From Candidatus Coprenecus stercoripullorum (lineage in GTDB: Bacteria; Bacteroidota; Bacteroidia; Bacteroidales; UBA932): a stretch of 47,943 nt of DNA. How positions within the stretch are numbered: the stretch's first letter is position 1; each line of letters begins with the position of its first letter. Under the pieces are notes generated by a model. It was not told the DNA's origin and ran no database searches. It was given only the letters and a program-made list of their open reading frames with translations. The translations under genes and the position numbers were made by a program. Positions 1 through 8,468 of the stretch are shown here, piece by piece. Location: contig DVLA01000040.1 of the NCBI GenBank assembly GCA_018715745.1, positions 1 to 47,943 on the forward strand, given 5' to 3'.

Positions 1-367
1 GACCGGCGGCAACACGGGCCTCAATCTCATAGTATATCTCAGCTACAGCGGGAAGTGGGATATCGAGAGGGCGGCCGGCCTTTATGCAGCTGCGGGCTGT
101 CCCAGGGGACGTTTTCAGGATTATCTCTCGACTGCAGGGATTCCGGACCCCGACCTGCTGATACGTACCAGCGGTGAACAGCGCATCAGCAATTTCATGC
201 TGTGGCAATGTGCATACACCGAATTTTATTTTACCGATATCCTTTGGCCTGATTTTCGCAAACCTCAATTCCGTCTTGCCTTGGAGGCATATTCCTCAAG
301 GCAGAGACGTTTCGGAAAGACTGCGGAACAGATAAATGACGAACAAGATAAACCCGATGAGAATTAG
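1..367 (+). CDS. uppS: Undecaprenyl diphosphate synthase, C-terminal part (5' end outside window)
   Basis: Last ~121 codons of a cis-prenyltransferase, read in the frame beginning at base 2. It condenses isopentenyl diphosphate onto farnesyl diphosphate to make the C55 lipid carrier for peptidoglycan and other surface polymers. The family signature is clear: LIRTSGEQRISNFMLWQ followed by YTEFYF and WPDF, the substrate-binding Arg/Ser block near the C-terminus of UppS, and an upstream GGNTGLNLIVYLSYSG corresponding to the usual ALNYGGR region. The stop (TAG at 365-367) lies inside the next gene, so uppS and bamA overlap by 32 bases (11 if bamA starts at its second Met) and are probably translationally coupled. 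The N-terminal catalytic Asp is outside the window. Confidence 0.93.
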   Translation, partial: TGGNTGLNLIVYLSYSGKWDIERAAGLYAAAGCPRGRFQDYLSTAGIPDPDLLIRTSGEQRISNFMLWQCAYTEFYFTDILWPDFRKPQFRLALEAYSSRQRRFGKTAEQINDEQDKPDEN

Positions 368-2870
368 AAGGTTGTTGCTGCTCCTGCTGTTGTTTCCCGT
401 ATCTGTCCTGCGCGCCCAGAATACGGACGGGGCGATAGTGGACTACGAGCATCCCAGGACTTATGTTATAGGCGGGGTCAGGATTGAAGGGGTAAAGTAT
501 CTCGGGAAAGAGCAGCTTCTGTCCATTACCGGGCTCAGGGAAGGGAACAGCATTACCATACCCAGCGACCAGACGGCCGACATAGTGGAAAGGGTTTGGG
601 GCCAGAGGTTCTTCTCGGATGTGGCCCTTGAGATAGATTCCCTTTCGGCATCAAGGGATACGGTCTACCTCGTGCTGAAGTTGCAGGAGCGCCCCAGGGT
701 GTCGCGCTGGAATTACAGGGGCATAAAAAATTCGGAGCAGAGCGAATTGCAGGACCGGCTGAACCTGAGGAGGGGCACAGAACTTTCCGACTATGTACTG
801 CGTTCGTCTGTAGGGATAATCAAGGATTATTTCAAGGAGAAGGGATTTCTGAACGCCGAGGTCAACATACTCCAGGAAAGGGATACGGTTGTGAAGAATG
901 CGGTCAGGGTGACATTTGACGTGGACCGCAAGCAGAAAGTGAAGATAAAGAAGATAACATTCGAGGGGAACGACCATGTCAAGGAAGGGAAACTCGTTTC
1001 GTCCATGGCCTCGACAAGGGACATGAGATTCCGCAATATCTTCAAATCAAAGAAATTCAACGAAAAGGAATACGAAACCGACAAGCAGTCCATGATAACC
1101 GCCTTCAATGAGGCCGGGTACAGGGATGCGCGTATAGTCAAGGACTCCATATTCTATATGGAGGACGGCCGGCTGGGTATACATTTCGTGATTGACGAAG
1201 GGAAGCGGTATTATTTCAGGAATATTACATGGACCGGCAACTCTCTCTATTCTTCCGAGCAGCTCGACGACATCCTCAAGATAGGGAAAGGGGATATATA
1301 TGATATAGTCACCTTGGAAAAGAGATTGTACGGGGATCCTAAAAGGGAATATATGGATGTCAGGTCGCTTTATGCAGACCAGGGATACATATTTTTCAAT
1401 GTTATACCCGTGGAAACCAATATAACAGGCGATTCCGTGGATATAGAGCTCAGGATGGTCGAGGGCAAGCCGGCGATTTTCAACAAGATAATTATCAGCG
1501 GGAATACCATAACGAACGAAAAAATCGTGCGCAGGCAGATTTTTACCAAGCCCGGATACCTTTACAGCCAGTCTTTGCTCGAACGGTCTGTGAGAGAGAT
1601 AGCCTCCATGGGAAATTTCGACCCTGAACAGGCTCTGGACCATACGAGGGGATATTCGGTAATACCCAACCAGCTGACCAATACTGTGGATGTTACTTAC
1701 AATGTGGCCGAAAAGCCCAACAGCCAGTTCGAGCTTTCCGGAGGATGGGGCGGCTATTCGTTTGTGGGTACGGTCGGGATAAGTTTCAACAATTTCTCCA
1801 TAAAGAGACTGTTCAAGAAAGGCGCCTGGCGTCCCGTTCCGCTTGGCGACGCCCAGAGCCTGGCGATACGTTTCCAGACGAACGGTACGTATTATACCGC
1901 AGGTTCGGTGAGCTTCATCGAGCCGTGGCTGTTCGGCAACAAGCCGACCTCGTTCAGCCTTTCCGGGTATTATACGCGCCAGACCAATTCCTATTACTGG
2001 TATATGAACCCCGACGAGTATTTCGAGGTTTACGGTATAGCCATGGGGCTCGGCAGCCGCCTGAAGTGGCCAGACAACTATTTCGTACTATACCATGAAC
2101 TGAGCTGGCAGACTTACAATCTGAACAACTGGGGCTACAATTTCCTTTTCGAGACGGGGCGTTCCAATAATATAAGCTATAAGATATCCCTGACGAGAAA
2201 CTCGACGGACCAGATGTTCTATCCGCGCCAGGGCTCGGACTTCACACTTTCACTGCAACTTACACCGCCGTATTCCCTGTTCCGCGACAGGAATACCGAT
2301 TACCGGAATATGCCGGATACCGAAAAATACAGGTGGATAGAATACCACAAGTGGACCTTTAAGGGCGCGTTGTATCTCAAACTCGTAGGGGATCTTGTAC
2401 TTATGACCCGCGCACAGTTCGGTTACCTCGGGTATTACAACCGCAACCTGGGTTATTCCCCCTTTGAGGGGTTCCAGGTCGGCGGCGACGGAATGTCGGG
2501 ATACAATACTTACGGTTCGGAGATTATAGCATTGAGGGGGTATCCCAACTATTCCCTGACGCCTGTTTCGGATGAGGGCGTTTATATAGGGCATGTCTAT
2601 GACAAGTTTACCGTTGAGCTCAGATATCCCATCGTCCTGCAGCCGTCTTCGGCAATATACGTGCTCGCTTTCCTTGAGGGCGGAAACTGCTGGGAGGATA
2701 TAAGGGACTTCAATCCGTTCGAGATCAAGCGTTCTGCAGGAATAGGCATAAGGATAATGCTGCCTATGATAGGCCTGCTCGGCGTGGACTGGGGCTGGGG
2801 ATTCGATCCGGTGGGCACCATGTCCAAGGGCGGTTCGAACTTCCATTTTGTCATAGGCCAGCAGTTCTGA
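336..2870 (+). CDS. bamA: BamA/Omp85 outer membrane assembly factor
   Basis: 844-residue Omp85 protein, the central subunit of the BAM complex that folds and inserts beta-barrel proteins into the outer membrane. A signal peptide (poly-Leu core about residues 13-25, cleavage near A27) is followed by repeated POTRA modules (about 45-440, with phrases such as VKIKKITFEGNDHV and FRNITWTGN) and a C-terminal barrel (about 455-844). LRGY at residues 733-736 matches the conserved (V/I)RG(F/Y) motif of the Omp85 barrel, and the protein ends in Phe, as expected for an outer membrane barrel. The start at 336 overlaps uppS; a second Met at 357 directly precedes the signal peptide (MRIRRLL) and is an equally good start. 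uppS-bamA-ompH is a standard Bacteroidales order. Confidence 0.95.
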   Translation: MTNKINPMRIRRLLLLLLLFPVSVLRAQNTDGAIVDYEHPRTYVIGGVRIEGVKYLGKEQLLSITGLREGNSITIPSDQTADIVERVWGQRFFSDVALEIDSLSASRDTVYLVLKLQERPRVSRWNYRGIKNSEQSELQDRLNLRRGTELSDYVLRSSVGIIKDYFKEKGFLNAEVNILQERDTVVKNAVRVTFDVDRKQKVKIKKITFEGNDHVKEGKLVSSMASTRDMRFRNIFKSKKFNEKEYETDKQSMITAFNEAGYRDARIVKDSIFYMEDGRLGIHFVIDEGKRYYFRNITWTGNSLYSSEQLDDILKIGKGDIYDIVTLEKRLYGDPKREYMDVRSLYADQGYIFFNVIPVETNITGDSVDIELRMVEGKPAIFNKIIISGNTITNEKIVRRQIFTKPGYLYSQSLLERSVREIASMGNFDPEQALDHTRGYSVIPNQLTNTVDVTYNVAEKPNSQFELSGGWGGYSFVGTVGISFNNFSIKRLFKKGAWRPVPLGDAQSLAIRFQTNGTYYTAGSVSFIEPWLFGNKPTSFSLSGYYTRQTNSYYWYMNPDEYFEVYGIAMGLGSRLKWPDNYFVLYHELSWQTYNLNNWGYNFLFETGRSNNISYKISLTRNSTDQMFYPRQGSDFTLSLQLTPPYSLFRDRNTDYRNMPDTEKYRWIEYHKWTFKGALYLKLVGDLVLMTRAQFGYLGYYNRNLGYSPFEGFQVGGDGMSGYNTYGSEIIALRGYPNYSLTPVSDEGVYIGHVYDKFTVELRYPIVLQPSSAIYVLAFLEGGNCWEDIRDFNPFEIKRSAGIGIRIMLPMIGLLGVDWGWGFDPVGTMSKGGSNFHFVIGQQF

Positions 2871-2888
2871 CGCCAGGTGCATCCAAAG

Positions 2889-2919
2889 TTGGAATTTTAT
2901 ACGGAATGTCATACCTTTG
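2889..2919 (+). promoter_or_regulatory. Candidate Bacteroidota promoter for ompH
   Basis: TTG at 2889-2891 and TACCTTTG at 2912-2919 are separated by 20 bp, matching the Bacteroidota consensus TTTG-N19-21-TAnnTTTG. The -7 element lies 29 bp before the ompH start at 2949, so ompH can be transcribed independently of bamA. Confidence 0.55.
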
Positions 2920-2948
2920 TCACAAAGAAAATATCAAAAATCAATAAA

Positions 2949-3494
2949 ATGAGAAAAGCGATTATGATTTGCATGGCATCGTTCCTCGCGATGGGTGCCA
3001 TGTCGGCCCAGGAACTGAAATTCGGCCACATCAATTTACAGGAAGTCATATTTCTGATGGAAGAGACCGATTCGGCACGTGCCGTTGTCGAAAGGCTCAA
3101 CAGGGACATGCAGGAGACTTACAATGCCATGGTGGAAGAACTTAATTCCAAATATGCAACCTATCAGCAGATGGCCGCCGACTGGCCGCCTGCCACGCTT
3201 GAGGCCAAGCAGAGCGACATCCAGAGCCTTGAACAGAGGATACAGCAGTTCCAGCAGACTGCAAACGAAAGCCTTAACAGAAAACAGCAGGAACTGTTCG
3301 GCCCCATTACGGTAAAGGCAAACGAGGCTGTAGCCAAGGTTGGAAAGGCTAACGGCCTGGTTTATATTTTCGACCTTTCTGCGGGTGCTGTCCCCTATGT
3401 GAATGAGGCCATAAGCATGAATGTTACCGACATGGTGAAAGGCGAGCTGAATATTCCCCTCGACAAGCAGCTTCCCGCGATGCAACAGCAGTAG
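2949..3494 (+). CDS. OmpH/Skp-family periplasmic chaperone
   Basis: 181-residue secreted protein of the OmpH/Skp family, which holds unfolded outer membrane proteins in the periplasm on their way to BamA. The start at 2949 gives a clean signal peptide (MRKAIMICMASFLAMGAMSA, then Q); an in-frame extension to 2877 would put 24 unlikely residues before it. The mature protein opens with LKFGHINLQEVIF, the usual beta strand of Skp proteins. A long polar coiled-coil region follows (about residues 35-120, rich in Gln, Glu and Lys), then the family C-terminal strand segment around GLVYIFDLSAGAVPYV. It directly follows bamA. Many Bacteroides genomes carry two ompH copies here; only one is seen. Confidence 0.88.
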   Translation: MRKAIMICMASFLAMGAMSAQELKFGHINLQEVIFLMEETDSARAVVERLNRDMQETYNAMVEELNSKYATYQQMAADWPPATLEAKQSDIQSLEQRIQQFQQTANESLNRKQQELFGPITVKANEAVAKVGKANGLVYIFDLSAGAVPYVNEAISMNVTDMVKGELNIPLDKQLPAMQQQ

Positions 3495-3502
3495 AAAATC
3501 CT

Positions 3503-3510
3503 TACATTTG
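3503..3510 (+). promoter_or_regulatory. Candidate -7 promoter element for korA
   Basis: TACATTTG is an exact TAnnTTTG match 18 bp before the korA start. No convincing -33 TTTG is seen at the right distance, and no terminator separates ompH from korA, so read-through is also possible. Confidence 0.4.
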
Positions 3511-3528
3511 TAAAAAATTCTAAAAGCA

Positions 3529-5361
3529 ATGCAACATAAAATTATTGACATAGAAGATGTCGTGATACGCTTTGCGGGTGACTCAGGTGACGGTATGCAG
3601 CTTACTGGTACCCTGTTCGCCGATTCTTCCGCACTTTTCGGAAACGACATATCCACGTTTCCGGATTTCCCGGCCGAGATAAGGGCCCCTCAAGGGACTG
3701 TCTCTGGGGTTTCGGGCTTTCAGGTCCATATCGGCTCGGTTGAAATCAATACGCCGGGGGATTTCTGCGACGTGCTTGTCGCGATGAACCCTGCGGCACT
3801 GATGGCCAATGCCAAATGGGCCAAGCCTACGGCGACGGTCATTCTCGACGAGGATGCTTTCGATGAGAAAGGAATCGCCAGGGCCGGTTTCAAGACGATG
3901 GACCCCATCGCGGAGCTCGGCATAGGGGACAGGAACATTATTGTCTCCCCCATCACGACCCTCACGAAAGAGAGCCTGAAAGACAGCGGATTGGACCTCA
4001 AGGCCATAGTCCGTTGCAAGAACATGTTTACTCTCGGGATGTGCTTCTTCCTGTTCAATAAGGACATGCAGCATACTTTCGAATATATCGAAAGGAAATT
4101 CAAGAAGAAACCGGCCCTTATCGAACCCAACAAGAAGGTTCTCAGGGACGGGTTCAACTATGCCGGCAACATACATGCCATAGCGAATACCTATTACGTA
4201 CAGCCGGCGGCTTTAGAGAAAGGGACATACCGCAATATCAACGGAAACCAGGCTACGGCATGGGGGCTCCTCGCGGCTTCCGAAAAGTCAGGCGTGCCCC
4301 TGTTCTGCGGATCTTATCCCATTACCCCGGCTACAGCCATCCTCGAGGAACTGGCCATACACAAGAATCTCGGTGCAAAGACTCTCCAGTGCGAAGACGA
4401 GATTGCCGGAATATGCACGGCCATAGGGGCGGCGTATGCCGGTAACTTTGCCGTGACTACCACGTCCGGCCCCGGGCTTTCCCTTAAGTCCGAGGCGCTG
4501 GGGCTTGCCATGATTACCGAGCTGCCGCTCGTACTGGTGGACGTACAGCGCAGCGGCCCCTCTACCGGTATACCTACCAAGACCGAGCAGACCGACCTCA
4601 ATCAGGCCCTGTACGGGCGCAACGGCGAGTGCCCGATAATGGTTATGGCCGCGCATTCCCCTTCGGACTGTTTCGAAAAGGCTTTCTATGCGGGTAAATT
4701 CGCAATGGAACACATGATGCCGGTCATTCTGCTTACCGAAGGTTTCCTCGGGAACGGGTCGGAGCCGTGGAAGATTCCTTCCATGAAAGACCTGCCTGAG
4801 ATCCATCCTCCGTTTATCAAGGAATGTGAGGGGCGTTTCAAGCCTTTTGAAAGGGACCCCGAGACATTTGTACGCAAGTGGGCCGTTCCCGGTACTCCCG
4901 GTCTCGAACACAGGGTGGGCGGACTTGAAAAGTCCCCCGAGGGAGTCATTTCTTCCGACCCCCTGAACCATCAGAAGATGGTGGACCTTCGCGCTAAGAA
5001 AGTCGCACGCGTTGCCCGCGACATCCCGCCTCTAAAAGTCATAGGCGATGCGCAGGGCGAAGTGCTCATAGTCGGGTGGGGCGGAACTTTCGGCCATCTT
5101 TATACAGCGGTCAAGGAGTTCCACAAAGCAGGGAAGAGTGTTTCTCTGGCCCATTTCGATTATATCAACCCGCTTCCGGAAAATACCGATGAAGTATTCT
5201 CCAAGTTCAGGAAGATTATAGTCTGTGAGCTTAATTCCGGTCAGTTTGCGGACTATCTCAGGGCCAGGCATCAGAAGTACAGCTATTATCAGCTGAACAA
5301 GGTGCAGGGCCAGCCATTTATAGTTAAGGACGTGATTGACGCCGTAAATGCAATTTTATAG
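3529..5361 (+). CDS. korA: 2-oxoacid:ferredoxin oxidoreductase, fused gamma-alpha subunit (2-oxoglutarate type)
   Basis: 610-residue subunit of a CoA- and ferredoxin-dependent 2-oxoacid oxidoreductase, which reversibly decarboxylates a 2-oxoacid (2-oxoglutarate most likely) to acyl-CoA and reduced ferredoxin. Residues ~10-190 are the gamma domain (RFAGDSGDGMQLTG at the N-terminus). Residues ~230-460 are the alpha pyrimidine-binding domain, with SYPITPAT at 262-269 and a DEIAGICTAIGAAYAG block. The C-terminal ~100 residues form the transketolase-C-like domain. The fusion and length fit KorA of anaerobic Bacteroidota. It pairs with korB 12 bases downstream, and the small ferredoxin-like subunit of POR/VOR enzymes is absent, as in two-subunit KORs. 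Substrate is inferred from the family; an indolepyruvate or generic 2-oxoacid enzyme is less likely. The next gene, gdhA, produces or consumes 2-oxoglutarate. Confidence 0.92.
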   Translation: MQHKIIDIEDVVIRFAGDSGDGMQLTGTLFADSSALFGNDISTFPDFPAEIRAPQGTVSGVSGFQVHIGSVEINTPGDFCDVLVAMNPAALMANAKWAKPTATVILDEDAFDEKGIARAGFKTMDPIAELGIGDRNIIVSPITTLTKESLKDSGLDLKAIVRCKNMFTLGMCFFLFNKDMQHTFEYIERKFKKKPALIEPNKKVLRDGFNYAGNIHAIANTYYVQPAALEKGTYRNINGNQATAWGLLAASEKSGVPLFCGSYPITPATAILEELAIHKNLGAKTLQCEDEIAGICTAIGAAYAGNFAVTTTSGPGLSLKSEALGLAMITELPLVLVDVQRSGPSTGIPTKTEQTDLNQALYGRNGECPIMVMAAHSPSDCFEKAFYAGKFAMEHMMPVILLTEGFLGNGSEPWKIPSMKDLPEIHPPFIKECEGRFKPFERDPETFVRKWAVPGTPGLEHRVGGLEKSPEGVISSDPLNHQKMVDLRAKKVARVARDIPPLKVIGDAQGEVLIVGWGGTFGHLYTAVKEFHKAGKSVSLAHFDYINPLPENTDEVFSKFRKIIVCELNSGQFADYLRARHQKYSYYQLNKVQGQPFIVKDVIDAVNAIL

Positions 5362-5366
5362 GGAGG
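5361..5366 (+). promoter_or_regulatory. Strong Shine-Dalgarno site for korB
   Basis: GGGAGG lies 7 bases before the korB ATG at 5374. Most genes in this window lack a purine-rich site of this strength, so korB translation initiation looks unusually canonical; the korA stop codon (TAG) ends at its first base. Confidence 0.6.
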
Positions 5367-5373
5367 AATTATC

Positions 5374-6390
5374 ATGCGATATACACCACAGGATTTTAAA
5401 AGCAATCAGGAAGTAAGATGGTGCCCGGGGTGCGGCGACCATTCGGTACTGGCTTCGTTGCAGAGGGCTCTGCCGCAGGTGGCCGAGGATCTGGGCTACT
5501 CGATGGAGAGATTCGTTTTCGTTTCCGGAATCGGCTGCTCTTCACGTTTGCCGTATTATATGAATACCTACGGATTCCACGGAATCCACGGACGTGCTAC
5601 CGCCATCTCTACCGGCATGAAGGTTGCCAATCCGAACCTGTCTATATGGCAGGCCACGGGTGACGGGGATGCCCTCGCTATCGGAGGCAACCACTTCATC
5701 CATGCGATAAGGCGCAACATTGACATAAATATTGTCCTGTTCAACAACAGGATTTACGGACTGACAAAAGGTCAGTACTCTCCGACATCGCCTCTTGGCA
5801 AAATCACGAAAACCTCTCCTTACGGTACCGTAGAGCATCCTTTCAATCCGGGTGCCCTTGTCATGGGTGCCCGCGGCACATTTTTTGCGCGCAGCATAGA
5901 TTCGGAGTTGAAACTGAATCAGGAGATTTTCGTGGCATCGGCCAAACACGACGGATGCTCGGTTACGGAGATGCTAGTCAACTGCGTTATTTACAATGAC
6001 GGCTCCCACAAGGAAATTTCCGACAAGGAGTACAAGGCCGACAGGACGATAGTTCTCAGACATGGTGAAAAGATGATTTTCGGCAGGAACGGGGACAAGG
6101 GACTTGTTCTTGACAACAAGAAACTCAAAGTCGTTACGATTGGCGAGGATGGGATTACCGAGGACGACATTCTTGTGCATGATGCGCATACTCAGAATAT
6201 GGGACTGCACAGCATGCTCATCGACATGAAATGGCCCGAGTATCCGGTAGCGCTGGGAGTGATAAGGGACGTACCTGACAAGACCTACGATGACAATGTC
6301 AGGGACCAGCTTGAGGAAGTGAGGGCCAAATCATCCGTTCACTGTATGGACGAACTTCTCCACAGCGGTTCTACATGGGAGATTAGGTAG
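5374..6390 (+). CDS. korB: 2-oxoacid:ferredoxin oxidoreductase, beta (TPP-binding) subunit
   Basis: 338-residue catalytic partner of KorA, binding thiamine diphosphate and a [4Fe-4S] cluster. WCPGCGDHS at residues 16-24 supplies the N-terminal CxxC and is diagnostic of KorB-type subunits. GDGDAL at 96-101 with the downstream NNRIYGLTKGQYSPTS is the TPP/Mg-binding fold signature. Length is normal for two-subunit enzymes. It follows korA by 12 bases with a strong ribosome binding site and precedes gdhA by 38 bases with no terminator, so korA-korB-gdhA is probably one transcript linking ferredoxin chemistry, 2-oxoglutarate and ammonia assimilation. Confidence 0.93.
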   Translation: MRYTPQDFKSNQEVRWCPGCGDHSVLASLQRALPQVAEDLGYSMERFVFVSGIGCSSRLPYYMNTYGFHGIHGRATAISTGMKVANPNLSIWQATGDGDALAIGGNHFIHAIRRNIDINIVLFNNRIYGLTKGQYSPTSPLGKITKTSPYGTVEHPFNPGALVMGARGTFFARSIDSELKLNQEIFVASAKHDGCSVTEMLVNCVIYNDGSHKEISDKEYKADRTIVLRHGEKMIFGRNGDKGLVLDNKKLKVVTIGEDGITEDDILVHDAHTQNMGLHSMLIDMKWPEYPVALGVIRDVPDKTYDDNVRDQLEEVRAKSSVHCMDELLHSGSTWEIR

Positions 6391-6428
6391 AAAAGTTTAT
6401 TAACAAACATAACTAAAAGCAAAATAAA

Positions 6429-7772
6429 ATGAAAGTTTCTGAAATTATGGCCAAACTTGAAGCCAAGTATGGTCAGGAAAAAGAGTACTTGCAGGCAGTA
6501 CGCGAGGTTCTTGAGTCTATAGAAGAAGTTTACAACCAGCATCCCGAATTCGAGAAGGCAAGGATAGTGGAAAGACTCGTAGAGCCTGACCGTATCTTCA
6601 CTTTCAGGGTTACATGGGTAGACGACAAGGGCGAAGTACAGACCAACATCGGCTACAGGGTACAGTTCAACTCGGCAATAGGCCCCTACAAGGGAGGTCT
6701 CCGTTTCCACAAGGCAGTTACTCCTTCGATGCTGAAATTCCTCGGTTTCGAGCAGACATTCAAGAATGCCCTTACCACCCTTCCCATGGGCGGTGCGAAA
6801 GGAGGTTCCGACTTCGACCCCGTAGGCAAATCGGATGCTGAAATCATGAGGTTCTGCCAGGCATTCATGCTCGAGCTCTGGAAATGCATAGGTCCTGACC
6901 AGGATATACCTGCCGGTGACGTAGGTGTCGGCGGACGTGAAATCGGCTTCCTGTACGGCATGTACAAGAAACTTGCACGCGAGTATAACACAGGCGTGCT
7001 TACAGGTAAGGGCGCTACATGGGGAGGCTCCATTCTCCGTCCCGAGGCTACAGGTTTCGGTGCCCTTTACTTTACGCAGCACCTGCTTCATAAGGCCGGC
7101 AAGGATATCAAGGACAAGACAGTTGCCCTCTCCGGTTTCGGTAACGTTGCATGGGGCGCGGCTACCAAGGCCAAAGAACTCGGTGCCAAGGTTATCGCCA
7201 TATCCGGTCCTGACGGCGTATGTGAAATCCCCGGCGGCATAACCGACGAGATGATTGACTATATGCTCGTTATGCGTGCTTCCAACAGGAACAAGGTTCA
7301 GGATATGAACGACAAGTTCCCTAAGGACACCAAATTTACGGCCGGCAAGAAGTCCTGGAGCGTGAAATGCGATATCGCTCTTCCGTGCGCATTCCAGAAC
7401 GAGCTTAACGGTGACGATGCAAAGGAACTTATCAAGAACGGTACCTGGTGCTGCTGCGAGGTTTCCAATATGGGCTGCACCCCTGAGGCTATCCACGAAT
7501 TCCAGTCCAAGGGCATTCTCTTTGCTCCCGGAAAGGCTGTCAATGCAGGCGGCGTAGCTACCTCAGGTCTCGAAATGACCCAGAATGCTTCGCATATCAG
7601 CTGGTCTGCCAAGGAAGTGGATGAGAAACTGCACTTCATCATGCAGAGCATCCACGAGGCTTGCGTTAAATACGGAACGCAGCCGGACGGCCATATCGAC
7701 TACGTGAAAGGCGCAAATATAGCCGGTTTCATGAAAGTTGCCCAGGCAATGCTCGAACAGGGTATTATCTAA
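6429..7772 (+). CDS. gdhA: NADP-type glutamate dehydrogenase
   Basis: 447-residue hexameric (small-subunit, S50-I type) glutamate dehydrogenase, interconverting 2-oxoglutarate plus ammonia and glutamate. LPMGGAKGGSDFDP carries the catalytic Lys (K124), PAGDVGVGGREIG carries the catalytic Asp (D164), and GFGNVAWGA at 236-244 is the Rossmann nucleotide loop. The strand after the loop ends in AISGPDG, with Ser rather than an acidic residue where NAD enzymes usually have Asp/Glu, which favours NADP(H) and a biosynthetic role; that is an inference. Codon use is strongly biased, as in highly expressed genes. The gene is followed within 45 bases by a strong hairpin terminator. Confidence 0.95.
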   Translation: MKVSEIMAKLEAKYGQEKEYLQAVREVLESIEEVYNQHPEFEKARIVERLVEPDRIFTFRVTWVDDKGEVQTNIGYRVQFNSAIGPYKGGLRFHKAVTPSMLKFLGFEQTFKNALTTLPMGGAKGGSDFDPVGKSDAEIMRFCQAFMLELWKCIGPDQDIPAGDVGVGGREIGFLYGMYKKLAREYNTGVLTGKGATWGGSILRPEATGFGALYFTQHLLHKAGKDIKDKTVALSGFGNVAWGAATKAKELGAKVIAISGPDGVCEIPGGITDEMIDYMLVMRASNRNKVQDMNDKFPKDTKFTAGKKSWSVKCDIALPCAFQNELNGDDAKELIKNGTWCCCEVSNMGCTPEAIHEFQSKGILFAPGKAVNAGGVATSGLEMTQNASHISWSAKEVDEKLHFIMQSIHEACVKYGTQPDGHIDYVKGANIAGFMKVAQAMLEQGII

Positions 7773-7813
7773 TAAAATGAATATTGATAAGGCATGAAAC
7801 ATGCCTGTGGATG

Positions 7814-7854
7814 AACCGGGGCTGTCCGTAATCCGGACGGCCCCGGTTTCTTAT
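7814..7854 (+). terminator. Rho-independent terminator after gdhA
   Basis: A 15-bp stem (7814-7828 with 7834-7848, one G-T wobble) has a 5-base loop and is followed by a T-rich tract. It should end the korA-korB-gdhA transcript. Confidence 0.85.
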
Positions 7855-7865
7855 TGAACCGCATT

Positions 7866-8414
7866 ATGAAAGAAGGGGACAAGGTCAGGTTTCTCGACAG
7901 CGACGGCGGCGGGACTGTCGTACGTATTCTCGAAGACGGCACTGTAATAGTATCCGACGAAGACGGTATGGAAATACCTGTCAGGAAAGGCTTTTGCGTT
8001 CCCGATGAGGGGTATTCCTCATATATGTCGCGCAAGGCAAGGAAAAAGGATCTGAAGCCTTCCCGGATTTCTGCGGAATCCGGCTTTATGCGCCATGAAC
8101 GTGGCCGCACATGCAGGGAAGTCGACCTTCATGCCGAGGCCCTGCTGCATTCGGCCTCTTCCGGACACCCCGGCGATATACTCGGACTGCAGATAGAGAC
8201 AGTGCGGAGCGAGCTGCAGCGCTATCGTCATTGCCGCGGTATGGAAATCGTATTTATCCACGGCAAGGGCGACGGGACTCTCCGCCGGGCATTGCTTGAA
8301 GAGATAGCCAGGCATCCTTTCTGCCGCTGTACCGATGCGCCTTACAGTAAATACGGTTACAGGGGCGCCCTGACAGTAGTTATAGGCAGTTTCGGACAGG
8401 CTCCGGAACGGTGA
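7866..8414 (+). CDS. Small Smr-domain protein (compact DUF2027/Smr type)
   Basis: 182 residues from the ATG at 7866; the reading frame opens four codons earlier at a TTG that falls at the end of the gdhA terminator. Residues ~1-45 form a small beta module (EGDKVRFLDSDGGGTVVRI...EDGMEIPV) resembling the start of Bacteroidota DUF2027 proteins. Residues ~84-178 are a Smr domain with DLH at 87-89 and HGKGDGTLR from H132. Smr domains in MutS2 and relatives bind or nick branched nucleic acid, or act on stalled ribosomes and mRNA. The larger relatives I know carry a long middle domain that is absent here. It sits alone between the gdhA terminator and the next promoter. The precise substrate is unknown. 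Confidence 0.8.
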   Translation: MKEGDKVRFLDSDGGGTVVRILEDGTVIVSDEDGMEIPVRKGFCVPDEGYSSYMSRKARKKDLKPSRISAESGFMRHERGRTCREVDLHAEALLHSASSGHPGDILGLQIETVRSELQRYRHCRGMEIVFIHGKGDGTLRRALLEEIARHPFCRCTDAPYSKYGYRGALTVVIGSFGQAPER

Positions 8415-8446
8415 ATATTAAAAATACATAATGCGGAAATATTTCC

Positions 8447-8454
8447 TAATTTTG
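8447..8454 (+). promoter_or_regulatory. Candidate -7 promoter element for the 8469-13091 operon
   Basis: TAATTTTG matches TAnnTTTG and lies 14 bp before the gamma-carbonic anhydrase-like gene. The 54-bp gap after the smr gene is AT-rich. No clear TTTG is found at -33. Confidence 0.4.
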
Positions 8455-8468
8455 TCCAAATTTGAAAT

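Noticed and set aside
6339-7496. Long minus-strand open frame opposite gdhA (385 codons)
   Set aside because: It is fully antisense to a well-identified gene, has no recognisable motif, and arises from the codon bias of gdhA. Similar frames at 9066-9965 and 39864-40799 were rejected for the same reason.
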